From Bog-532 sp963833835 (lineage in GTDB: Bacteria; Actinomycetota; Actinomycetes; Streptosporangiales; Streptosporangiaceae), in NCBI GenBank assembly GCA_963833835.1, contig CAWHZI010000015.1, positions 62,001 through 126,000 on the forward strand: a stretch of 64,000 bases of DNA, read 5' to 3'. Below the pieces are notes generated by a model that had not been told where the DNA came from, did not search any database, and saw only the letters and a program-made list of their open reading frames with translations. The first letter of the stretch is position 1, and the number at the start of each line of letters is the position of its first letter. This document shows, in pieces, positions 41,823-49,101 of this stretch. Made by a program: the position numbers and the translations under genes.

Positions 41823-43058
41823 CTAGACGGTCAGGTCGCGGATCACGGCGTCGGCCAGCAGCCGGCCCCGCAGGGTCAGCACCACCCGGCCCGCGGCCAG
41901 CGCGTCCGGGTCGGCCAGGCCGTCCGCGACCGCCTTGGCCGCGGCGTCCCGGCCCGCCGGGTCCAGCTCGGTCACCGGGCAGCCGCGGGCCAGCCGGGTC
42001 GCCAGCATGACCCGTTCCAGCTGGCTTTCGGCGGCGGTGAGCGTCTCCCGGCCGTGACCCGGGCTGGCCCCGGCCGCGATCCGGCCCGCGTAGGCCGCAG
42101 GGTGCTTGACGTTCCACCAGCGGGTGCCGCCGACGTGGCTGTGCGCGCCCGGGCCCACACCCCACCAGTCGCCGCCGGTCCAGTAGAGCAGGTTGTGCGC
42201 GCACTGGTCCGGCGCGGTCGCGGCCCAGTTGGACACCTCGTACCAGTGCAGGCCGTGACCGGTCAGGACCTCGTCCGCGATCAGGTACCGGTCGGCCATG
42301 GCGTCGTCGTCCGGGGCGGGCAGCTCGCCCCGCCGGACGCGGGCCGCGAGCCGGGTGCCGTCCTCCACGATCAGCGCGTAGGCCGAGATGTGGTCGGGCC
42401 CGGCGGCCAGCGCCGCCTCCAGCGAGGCCCGCCAGTCCGCATCGGTCTCCCCCGGCGTGCCGTAGATCAGGTCCAGGCTGACGTGCTCGAAGCCGGCCTC
42501 CCGGGCCCAGCGGGCACACTGGGCCGGCCGTCCGGGCTGATGCACCCGGTCCAGCACGGCCAGCACGTGCGGCTGGGCGGACTGCATGCCGAACGAGATC
42601 CGGGTGATGCCTTCGGCCCGCAACTGCTCCAGCACCTGCGGGGTGATCGTTTCCGGGTTGGCCTCCACCGTGACCTCGGCCCCCGGGACCAGGCCAAACT
42701 CCCCGTCGATGACCCGGAGCAGGCCGCCCAGCTGGCCCGGGGGCAGCAGCGTGGGCGTGCCGCCGCCGAAGAACACGGTCTGGACCGGGACCTGCGCCGG
42801 GCCGAGCACCTGGCGGGCGAACTGGACCTCGGCCGCGGCCTGGCCCGGGTAGGTGTCCCGGGAGGTGTGATGTCCTCCAGTGGCGTCGCCCAGCTCAGCA
42901 GCGGTGTAGGTGTTGAAGTCGCAGTAGCCGCATCGGGTGGCGCAGAACGGGATGTGGACGTAGAAGCCGAACGGGCGCCCGCCGATCCCGTCGAGGGCGC
43001 GGGCGGGCAGGGCCCCGTCCGGCGGGACGGGTTCGCCGTCCGGAAGGATCGAAGGCAC
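41823..43058 (-). CDS. hemW: Radical SAM heme chaperone HemW
   Basis: This 411-residue radical SAM protein is formerly HemN-like. The [4Fe-4S] motif is PFCATRCGYCDF, with Cys39, Cys43 and Cys46 (CxxxCxxC). GGGTPTLL, EANPETITPQVLEQLRAEGITRISFGMQS and DLIYGTPGET follow, and the C-terminal wHTH-like HemN_C domain has HNLLYWTGGDWWGVGPGAHSH. The second-SAM Cys of coproporphyrinogen dehydrogenases is not seen, consistent with HemW, which binds and delivers heme. The GTG start at 43058 lacks a strong ribosome binding site. Its position near hrcA and lepA is conserved in actinobacteria. Confidence 0.92.
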   Translation of the reverse strand: MPSILPDGEPVPPDGALPARALDGIGGRPFGFYVHIPFCATRCGYCDFNTYTAAELGDATGGHHTSRDTYPGQAAAEVQFARQVLGPAQVPVQTVFFGGGTPTLLPPGQLGGLLRVIDGEFGLVPGAEVTVEANPETITPQVLEQLRAEGITRISFGMQSAQPHVLAVLDRVHQPGRPAQCARWAREAGFEHVSLDLIYGTPGETDADWRASLEAALAAGPDHISAYALIVEDGTRLAARVRRGELPAPDDDAMADRYLIADEVLTGHGLHWYEVSNWAATAPDQCAHNLLYWTGGDWWGVGPGAHSHVGGTRWWNVKHPAAYAGRIAAGASPGHGRETLTAAESQLERVMLATRLARGCPVTELDPAGRDAAAKAVADGLADPDALAAGRVVLTLRGRLLADAVIRDLTV

Positions 43059-43196
43059 GCCCCGAGGCTAATCGACCCGCGGGCACCATCGATCCGGCGC
43101 GATGGCACGCACCGGCATTCCTATCCGTTGCCGTGCTAGCCGATAAGTGGGCAACCGTCAGTTAGTATCGAAGTGTCGAACCCGCGGGAGGTCCTG

Positions 43197-43802
43197 GTGG
43201 CAGACCAGCCGTCGTATCGTGTCCGTCCCGGTTATTTCGACCCCGGCGGCGCCGCGAACATGCACGCCTCACTGCGGGCGTCGGACACGGATCGCGAGCA
43301 GCTGGTCGAAGTGCTCAAGTCCGCGTTCAGCGAGGGCCGGCTGGACCAGGACGAGTACACCGCCCGGATGGAGCGGGCCTACACGGCCAAGACCTACGGG
43401 GAGCTGCGAGCCCTGGTCGGCGACCTGCCCGGCCCGCTGCCGCAGGTCCCGTACTCGTTCACGCAGTTCCAGCCCAAGCCGACCAACGGCATGGCCGTGG
43501 CCTCGATGGTGTTCGGGATTGCCACGCCGCTGTTCGGGCTGACCGCGATCCCCGCGGTGATCCTGGGCCACAAGGCCCGGAGCCAGATCCGGCGCACCGG
43601 CGAGCGGGGCAACGGGATGGCGCTGACCGGACTGGTCATCGGCTGGGCCGCGATCAGCCTGTTCGTGCTGCTGGTCACGCTGGGCGTCCTGGTGGCGGTG
43701 CTCACCACCGCGCACACCGGCTCGGTACCGTCCAGCGGGCTGCAGAACCAGCAGGCCCAGGTCATGCCGTACATCGTGGGCGGCCACCACCACAGCCACT
43801 AG
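43197..43802 (+). CDS. DUF1707 and DUF4190 domain membrane protein
   Basis: The 201-residue protein starts with the DUF1707 SHOCT-like domain LRASDTDREQLVEVLKSAFSEGRLDQDEYTARMERAYTAKTYGELRALVGDLPG. This is the classical (M/L)RxSDADRExxxxxLxxAxxEGRLxxxEFxER pattern. A linker and DUF4190, with TM segments at about 98-120 and 140-165, follow. The basic loop AVILGHKARSQIRRTGERGNGMALTGLVIGW is diagnostic. The tail is His-rich (GGHHHSH), possibly metal-binding. I chose GTG at 43197 because GGGAGG precedes it by 5 nt. The function is unknown. It is convergent with lepA. Confidence 0.88.
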   Translation: MADQPSYRVRPGYFDPGGAANMHASLRASDTDREQLVEVLKSAFSEGRLDQDEYTARMERAYTAKTYGELRALVGDLPGPLPQVPYSFTQFQPKPTNGMAVASMVFGIATPLFGLTAIPAVILGHKARSQIRRTGERGNGMALTGLVIGWAAISLFVLLVTLGVLVAVLTTAHTGSVPSSGLQNQQAQVMPYIVGGHHHSH

Positions 43803-43834
43803 CCGGACTCCTGGCTAGCGCGCTGGCGGGCCGG

Positions 43835-45769
43835 TTAGCGCGACTTCTTGTCGCCGGTCTGGCCGGTGGACAGCGCGGCGACGAAGGCTTCCTGCGGGAC
43901 GTCGACCCGCCCGATCGTCTTCATCCGGCGCTTGCCCTCCTTCTGCCGCTCCAGCAGCTTGCGCTTACGGGTGATGTCACCGCCGTAGCACTTGGCCAGC
44001 ACGTCCTTGCGCAGCGCGCGGATGTTCTCGCGGGCGATGATGCGGGCGCCGACCGCGGCCTGGATCGGCACCTCGAACTGCTGGCGCGGGATCAGCTCCT
44101 TGAGCTTGGCCGTCATCGACAGCCCGTACTCGCGGGCGTTGTCGGTGTGCACGATCTGGCTGAAGGCGTCAACCGGCTGGCCCTGGAGCAGGATGTCCAC
44201 CTTGACCAGGTCGGCTTCCTGCTCGCCGTCCGGCTCGTAGTCGAGCGAGGCATACCCGCGGGTCCGCGACTTGAGCTGGTCGAAGAAGTCGAAGATGATC
44301 TCGGCCAGCGGCATCGTGTACCGGATCTCGACCCGGTCCGCGGACAGGTACTCCATCCCGCCGAGGACCCCGCGGCGGCTCTGGCACAGCTCCATGATCG
44401 TGCCGATGAACTCGCTCGGGGAGATGAGCGTGGCCCGCACGATCGGCTCGTAGACCTTGGCGATCTTCCCGCCCACGGCCTTGCCCTCGGCGTTGGTGGC
44501 GTTGCCGGGCAGCGTGGCGCTGGGTGCGCCGAGCGGGCCGGGGAAGTCACTCGGGTTGGTCACTCGCAGCTCGACCCCGGACTCCATCACCACCCGGTAG
44601 ACAACGTTCGGCGCGGTGGAGATCAGGGCCAGGTCGAACTCCCGCTCCAGCCGCTCCCGGACGATCTCCATGTGCAGCAGGCCCAGGAAGCCGCAGCGGA
44701 AACCGAAACCCAGGGCGGTGGACGTCTCCGGCTCGTAGATCAGCGCGGCGTCGTTCAGCCGCAGCTTGTCCAGGGCGTCCCGCAGGTCCGGGTAGTCATC
44801 CCCGTCCACCGGGTAGAGGCCGGAGAACACCATCGGCCGGGGATGGTCGTAGCCGGCCAGCGCCTCGGTGGCCGGGTGGGCCGCGCTGGTGACGGTGTCA
44901 CCGACCCGGGCCTGCCGGACATCCTTCACCCCGGTGATCAGGTAACCGACCTCGCCCACCCCGAGCGCCGCGGACGGCTGCGGCTCGGGCGAGATCACCC
45001 CGACCTCGAGCGTCTCGTGCACGGCGCGGGTGGACATCATCAGGCTGCGCTCGCGCCTGGACAGCCGGCCGTCCACGACCCGGACGTAGGTGACCACGCC
45101 GCGGTAGGTGTCATACATCGAGTCGAAGATCATCGCCCGGGCGGGGGCGTCCGGGTCCCCGGACGGCGCCGGGACCTGGGCCACGATCGCGTGCAGCAGC
45201 TCCTCCACGCCCTGGCCGGTCTTGGCCGAGACCCGCAGCACGTCGCCGGGGTCGCAGCCGATGATCCCGGCCAGTTCCTCGGCGTAGCGCTCGGGCTGGG
45301 CCGCAGGCAGGTCGATCTTGTTCAGCACCGGGATGATCTGCAGGTCGGCTTCCAGGGCCATGTACAGGTTGGCCAGCGTCTGGGCCTCGATGCCCTGGGC
45401 CGCGTCGACCAGCAGCACCGCGCCCTCGCAGGCGGCCAGCGACCGGGACACCTCGTAGGAGAAGTCGACGTGCCCGGGGGTGTCGATCAGGTTCAGCACG
45501 TACGGCTGGCCGTCCGTGCCGGTCCACGGCAGCCGGACCGCCTGGCTCTTGATCGTGATGCCGCGTTCCCGCTCGATGTCCATCCGGTCGAGGTACTGCG
45601 CGCGCATGTTGCGGTTCTCGACCACGCCAGTGAGCTGGAGCATGCGGTCGGCCAGCGTGGACTTGCCGTGGTCGATGTGCGCGATGATGCAGAAGTTCCG
45701 GAGCACCGAAGGATCGGTGTGCCCGGGTTCAACATCGGTGGCAGCTGACGTCGTAGATGACACAGACAT
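43835..45769 (-). CDS. lepA: Elongation factor 4 (LepA, ribosome back-translocase)
   Basis: The 644-residue GTPase has G1 AHIDHGKST, G2 region RERGITIKSQAVRL, G3 DTPGHVDF, G4 NKID and G5 SAKTG. EF-G-like domains II, III and V follow. LepA-specific C-terminal segments are DYEPDGEQEADLVKVDILLQGQPVDAFSQIVH and ENIRALRKDVLAKCYGGDITRKRKLLERQKEGKRRMK. The length is normal. ATG at 45769 has a weak ribosome binding site. A triple CGTACGGTCG repeat lies upstream. Divergent orientation near rpsT is typical in actinobacteria. Confidence 0.97.
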   Translation of the reverse strand: MSVSSTTSAATDVEPGHTDPSVLRNFCIIAHIDHGKSTLADRMLQLTGVVENRNMRAQYLDRMDIERERGITIKSQAVRLPWTGTDGQPYVLNLIDTPGHVDFSYEVSRSLAACEGAVLLVDAAQGIEAQTLANLYMALEADLQIIPVLNKIDLPAAQPERYAEELAGIIGCDPGDVLRVSAKTGQGVEELLHAIVAQVPAPSGDPDAPARAMIFDSMYDTYRGVVTYVRVVDGRLSRRERSLMMSTRAVHETLEVGVISPEPQPSAALGVGEVGYLITGVKDVRQARVGDTVTSAAHPATEALAGYDHPRPMVFSGLYPVDGDDYPDLRDALDKLRLNDAALIYEPETSTALGFGFRCGFLGLLHMEIVRERLEREFDLALISTAPNVVYRVVMESGVELRVTNPSDFPGPLGAPSATLPGNATNAEGKAVGGKIAKVYEPIVRATLISPSEFIGTIMELCQSRRGVLGGMEYLSADRVEIRYTMPLAEIIFDFFDQLKSRTRGYASLDYEPDGEQEADLVKVDILLQGQPVDAFSQIVHTDNAREYGLSMTAKLKELIPRQQFEVPIQAAVGARIIARENIRALRKDVLAKCYGGDITRKRKLLERQKEGKRRMKTIGRVDVPQEAFVAALSTGQTGDKKSR

Positions 45770-45800
45770 CCGTTTGAGGTGAGAAGTTGGGGTGAGCGTG

Positions 45801-45845
45801 CGTACGGTCGCGTTCCGTGCGTACGGTCGAGTGCGCGTACGGTCG
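45801..45845. repeat. Three CGTACGGTCG direct repeats upstream of lepA
   Basis: CGTACGGTCG occurs at 45801-45810, 45820-45829 and 45836-45845 (steps of 19 and 16) in the divergent promoter region between lepA and the membrane protein gene. Each contains the palindrome CGTACG. They may be regulator sites or slippage copies. Confidence 0.75.
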
Positions 45846-45895
45846 AGTGCGACGCTCCCCTAGCCTATGCGGCTGCCATGCCCGGGAGGGTAACC

Positions 45896-46915
45896 ATGCC
45901 CCGCAAGCCCGCCGACGTGGTGGGCTTCGTCGTGGCCCGGGTGGCCGCGGCCGCGGCGGCGATCCTGATCGTGTTCGTGGTGGCCGGGTTCTTCCTGGCC
46001 CATCAGGCCAGCGGGCCGACCGCGGGCTGGGCCACCTCCTCGGGTCACGACGCGTTGTGGCTCGGTCCGGGCTCGCTGCCGGGCGACGCGGCCGGGCGGG
46101 CCGGGCTGGCCGCGCGGATCAGGGCGTCCGGGGTGGCCGACGTGTACGTGCAGGCCGGCCCGGTCAGTGCTGGCCAGGTCAGTGCTGGCCAGGTCAGTGC
46201 TGGCCAGGTCAGTGCCACGGGCGAACTGACCCCGCCGCCGGGGACGGCCTCCTTCGTGAGCTGGTTCCGGCGCACGTTCCCGCACGTCCAGGTGTGCGCC
46301 TGGCTGACCGGGACCGTGGGCCGCGGTCACCTCGACCTGGACGATGGCGCCACTCAGCAGGCCCTGGTGGCCACGTCCCGGTCGCTGTTGCGGGCCGGCT
46401 TCACCGGGATCAGCTACGACCTGGCCCCGGTGGCCAGCGGTGACGCCGGGCTGCTGGCCGTGCTGGATCAGACCCGGGCGCTGCACCCGGCCGTGCTGTC
46501 GGTCGACACCCCCAAGCTGGAGCCGTTGACCGGGATGGGCCTGTCCGCCGCGCTGATCATGCGCCACCCGGTGTTCTGGACCTCGGCCTACCTGAGCCAG
46601 GTGGCCAGCCGGGTCAGCCAGGTCGCGGTGCTGGGCTTCGACACCGGGGTGCCGCTGTCCTCCTGGTACAGCGGGTACGTGGAGCGTGAGACGTCGGTGG
46701 CGCTGCATGCCGTCCCGGCCAGCGTCGGCCTGGTCATCGCCGCGCCCGCCAACGGCGGCAGCGACGAATCGGTAGCTGCCACCATCCACGGGGCCCGGGT
46801 CGCACTGACCGCGACCGGCCGGCGGCAAGCGTTGTTCGGCATCGGCCTGTACACCGCGGGCACCGCCACCGCCTCGGACTGGTCGGCGTATCAGGCTGAT
46901 TGGGTGCACGGCTGA
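45896..46915 (+). CDS. Membrane-anchored protein with TIM-barrel-like (glycoside hydrolase-like) exterior
   Basis: I do not recognise a named family. The 339-residue product has one N-terminal TM helix (about 10-37, VVARVAAAAAAILIVFVVAGFFL) and a large exterior domain. Segments such as ADVYVQAG, VQVCAWLTGTVGRGHLDLDDGATQQALVATSRSLLRAGFTGISYDLAPV and LSVDTPKLEP look like beta-strands of a (beta/alpha)8 barrel. The GISYDLAPV strand has an Asp at a possible catalytic position, as in GH-like proteins. A VSAGQ repeat (residues about 89-107) arises from 15-bp repeats. GGGAGGG precedes the ATG at 45896. The stop lies in a decayed tandem repeat. It would act outside the membrane. Confidence 0.65.
   Translation: MPRKPADVVGFVVARVAAAAAAILIVFVVAGFFLAHQASGPTAGWATSSGHDALWLGPGSLPGDAAGRAGLAARIRASGVADVYVQAGPVSAGQVSAGQVSAGQVSATGELTPPPGTASFVSWFRRTFPHVQVCAWLTGTVGRGHLDLDDGATQQALVATSRSLLRAGFTGISYDLAPVASGDAGLLAVLDQTRALHPAVLSVDTPKLEPLTGMGLSAALIMRHPVFWTSAYLSQVASRVSQVAVLGFDTGVPLSSWYSGYVERETSVALHAVPASVGLVIAAPANGGSDESVAATIHGARVALTATGRRQALFGIGLYTAGTATASDWSAYQADWVHG
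46162..46215 (+). repeat. 15-bp tandem repeats in the membrane protein gene
   Basis: GGTCAGTGCTGGCCA occurs at 46162-46176, 46177-46191 and 46192-46206, followed by a partial copy to 46215. The copies are identical and encode Val-Ser-Ala-Gly-Gln in frame. Confidence 0.95.
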
Positions 46916-46955
46916 ATGTGATCGGGTAGCGCGGCTGAGTGTGATTGGCTGCGCA
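46894..46955. repeat. GGCTGA-headed tandem repeat across the membrane protein stop codon
   Basis: GGCTGA begins similar blocks at 46894, 46910 and 46933. The second supplies the stop codon TGA (46913-46915). Copies two and three have a 23-nt period and are roughly three-quarters identical. Confidence 0.6.
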
Positions 46956-46956
46956 G

Positions 46957-47478
46957 ATGAACGACTGGACCGTTCCGCCCGTGGCGCGGATTCATGAACC
47001 GGTGACCGCCGACGAGCGGGCCACGCTCGACGGTCTGCTGGAGTGGCACCGGTCCACGTTCGTGTGGAAGTGCGCCGGGCTGACCGGCGAGCAGCTGGCC
47101 CTGCGGCCGGTGCCTCCGTCGAGCCTGTCGCTGCTCGGCCTGATCCGGCACCTGACCGACGCCGAGCGGGCCTGGTTCCGCCGCCGGGTAGGCGGGCTGC
47201 CCCTGCCGGAGGCGTACGCCCGGCCGGATAGGCCGGAGGCGGCGTTCGAGGACGCCGACCCGGCGTCGGCGCAGGCGGACCTGGCCCGGCTCACCGAAGA
47301 GTGGGAACTCTGCCGCCAAGCGGTGGCCGGGGTGCCGCTGGACACCATGTTCGAGCACGAGGACGGGGGCACGCTGTCGGTACGCTGGGTGTACGGCCAC
47401 ATGATCGCCGAGTACGCCCGGCACCTCGGGCACGCCGACCTGATCCGGGAATCCATCGACGGCGTCACCGGGGAGTGA
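46957..47478 (+). CDS. DinB/DUF664 family protein
   Basis: This 173-residue four-helix-bundle protein of the DinB/YfiT type begins MNDWTVPPVARIHEPVTADERATLDGLLEWHRSTFVWKCAGLTGEQLALRPVPPSSLSLLGLIRHLTDAERAWFRRRV. The LLGLIRHLTDAERAWF segment carries the first metal-binding His, and VYGHMIAEYARHLGHADLIRESIDG carries the second and third. Members bind Zn or Ni; some are thiol (mycothiol)-dependent transferases. The substrate is unknown. ATG at 46957 is preferred over a GTG/TTG further upstream. A hairpin and the rpsT promoter follow. Confidence 0.88.
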   Translation: MNDWTVPPVARIHEPVTADERATLDGLLEWHRSTFVWKCAGLTGEQLALRPVPPSSLSLLGLIRHLTDAERAWFRRRVGGLPLPEAYARPDRPEAAFEDADPASAQADLARLTEEWELCRQAVAGVPLDTMFEHEDGGTLSVRWVYGHMIAEYARHLGHADLIRESIDGVTGE

Positions 47479-47488
47479 CCGGGGCGGC

Positions 47489-47526
47489 TACACTGGGATG
47501 GTCGTGGGGCGCCTGTCGTGGCGCCC
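47489..47526 (+). promoter_or_regulatory. rpsT promoter -10 and leader hairpin
   Basis: TACACT at 47489-47494 is a good -10 hexamer just after the DinB stop. GGGCGCC (47507-47513) and GGCGCCC (47520-47526) form a perfect 7-bp hairpin with a 6-nt loop early in the presumed rpsT leader of about 120 nt. The hairpin could instead be the terminator of the DinB gene. No convincing -35 is seen. Confidence 0.45.
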
Positions 47527-47619
47527 GGTTTGAGAATCGGCGGCGATCTCGGATATCCTTCGGCGTCGCCTGAACGACTGCAGGCACGACCCCAAGCAAA
47601 TTTTGAGCGAGGCTTTCGC

Positions 47620-47889
47620 GTGGCGAACATCAAGAGCCAGATCAAGCGCAACAAGCAGAACGAAGTGCGCCGTCAGCGCAACAAGGCGGTCAAGTCCGCC
47701 CTGAAGACGCGCGTGCGCCACTTCCACCAGGCGGCGGAGTCCGGCGACGTGGCCGCGGCCACCGAAGCCATGCGCATTGCTTGCCGTGACCTGGACAAGG
47801 CGGCCAGCAAGGGCGTCATCCACAAGAACCAGGCTGCCAACCGCAAGTCCGCTATCACCCAGCAGGCTGCGGAGCTCGCGGCCAAGTAA
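47620..47889 (+). CDS. rpsT: 30S ribosomal protein S20
   Basis: This 89-residue primary 16S rRNA-binding protein begins VANIKSQIKRNKQNEVRRQRNKAVKSALKTRVRHFHQA and ends DKAASKGVIHKNQAANRKSAITQQAAELAAK, the complete and typical S20 sequence. The start is GTG at 47620; an upstream in-frame extension is non-coding leader. It is followed by a textbook rho-independent terminator, so it is monocistronic. It sits between DinB and holA, in the usual actinobacterial lepA-rpsT-holA neighbourhood. Confidence 0.97.
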   Translation: MANIKSQIKRNKQNEVRRQRNKAVKSALKTRVRHFHQAAESGDVAAATEAMRIACRDLDKAASKGVIHKNQAANRKSAITQQAAELAAK

Positions 47890-47901
47890 GGCCGAGCACG
47901 G

Positions 47902-47932
47902 AAACCGGGTGCGGACGTCGCACCCGGTTTTT
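47902..47932 (+). terminator. Rho-independent terminator of rpsT
   Basis: AAACCGGGTGCG (47902-47913), loop GACGT, CGCACCCGGTTT (47919-47930) form a perfect 12-bp stem running into TTTTT (47928-47932). Confidence 0.95.
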
Positions 47933-48008
47933 ACGCGTCTCAGGCTAGGGTGGCGCGGCAAGATCCCGTACAGCCCCGCTCGCCTCACAAGCTCTGGGCA
48001 CGGGCCCT

Positions 48009-48051
48009 CACTGGAGCAGTTGCAGTGATAATCCCTGCAGACGCTCCAGTG
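48009..48051. repeat. Two-step inverted repeat between rpsT and holA
   Basis: CACTGGAGC (48009-48017) pairs with GCTCCAGTG (48043-48051). Inside, TGCAG (48021-48025) pairs with CTGCA (48035-48039) around TGATAATCC. It lies beyond the rpsT terminator and 56 nt after the holA stop, so it may be the holA terminator. It has no T-tract, and the conserved inner pairing could also mean a structured RNA. Confidence 0.55.
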
Positions 48052-48106
48052 AAAGCAAGTGCGAGGTTGCTGCGAGCACACGGCGGGCGGGCCTGGGGTG
48101 GGACGG

Positions 48107-49081
48107 TCAGGTGCGGCAGGCGACTATTTTGCGGATGGCGCGCTCGAGGGCGTAGTCGGCGCTGGCGGCCTCGCCTTTGATCTGCATGTCAGCCTCGGCC
48201 ACGACCTGGAGGGCCCGGGCGACGCCGTCGGGGGCCCAGCCGCGGAGTTGCTGGCGCACCCGGTCGATCTTCCACGGCGGGGCGCCGACCTCGGCGGCCA
48301 GGGCGGCGCTGTTCTTGCCGCGCGGGGCCGCGCCGACCCGGCCCAGCAGCCGGATGCCCGAGGCCAGCGCGCTGGTGATGAGGACCGGCGGTACTCCGGT
48401 GGACAGCGCCCAGCGCAGCTGCACCAGCGCGTCGGTCAGCCGGCCTTCCACGGTCCGGTCCGAGACCGTGAACCCGCTGGCCTCGGCCCGGCCATGGTAG
48501 TAGCGGGCCACGGCGGCCTCGCCGATCGGGCCGTCCACGTCGGCGGCGAGCTGGCTGGCGGCGGCGGCGAGCTCGCGCAGATCCGAGCCGACCGCGTCCA
48601 GCAGCGCCCGCAGGCCGGCCTCGTCGGCCACCTTGCCCGCTCGGCGGAACTCGCCCCGGGTGAAGTCGAGCTTGTCGGAGAAGCGGGTGACCTTCGGGCA
48701 CTCGGTCACCGCGACGGTCCCGGACGCCTTCTTCAGCGCGGTGAGCAGGGCCTTGCCCTTGCCGCCGCCCGTGTGGGTCAAGATCAGCAGCACGTCGGGG
48801 GGCGGGTCGGCCGCGTACCGGGCGATCTCGTCGGCGACGTCCTTGCCCGCATCCTGCGCGGCCCGGATCACGACCACACCGCCACCGCCGAACAGTGACG
48901 GGGAGGTCAGCGAGGCCAGCTCGCCAACGGCCAGGCCACCCGCGGCCACGTCGTGCACGTCGCCGCCCGCGGCCGGGTCGGCGGCCGAGGACTCCCGGGC
49001 CCCAGCCAGCAGGGCGGAGACGGAGCGTTCGACGAGCAGCTCTTCCTCGCCGACAACGAGGTTGACCGGAGCAGGGGGCAC
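48107..49081 (-). CDS. holA: DNA polymerase III subunit delta
   Basis: This 324-residue clamp-loader subunit opens the beta clamp. It begins PPAPVNLVVGEEELLVERSVSALLAGARE, the degenerate AAA+ start of HolA. It continues ELASLTSPSLFGGGGVVVIRAAQDAGKDVADEIARYAADPPPDVLLILTHTGGGKGKALLTALKKAG, with VTRFSDKLDFTRGEFRRAGKVADEAGLRALLDAVGSDLRELAAAASQLA and a C-terminal collar domain. The length is normal. The divergent rpsT and nearby lepA agree with the usual neighbourhood. comEA/comEC, often upstream of holA in actinobacteria, is absent here; a HutI-like gene occupies that place. Confidence 0.93.
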   Translation of the reverse strand: MPPAPVNLVVGEEELLVERSVSALLAGARESSAADPAAGGDVHDVAAGGLAVGELASLTSPSLFGGGGVVVIRAAQDAGKDVADEIARYAADPPPDVLLILTHTGGGKGKALLTALKKASGTVAVTECPKVTRFSDKLDFTRGEFRRAGKVADEAGLRALLDAVGSDLRELAAAASQLAADVDGPIGEAAVARYYHGRAEASGFTVSDRTVEGRLTDALVQLRWALSTGVPPVLITSALASGIRLLGRVGAAPRGKNSAALAAEVGAPPWKIDRVRQQLRGWAPDGVARALQVVAEADMQIKGEAASADYALERAIRKIVACRT

Positions 49082-49101
49082 GCTGGGCAGGATATAGCGG
49101 C

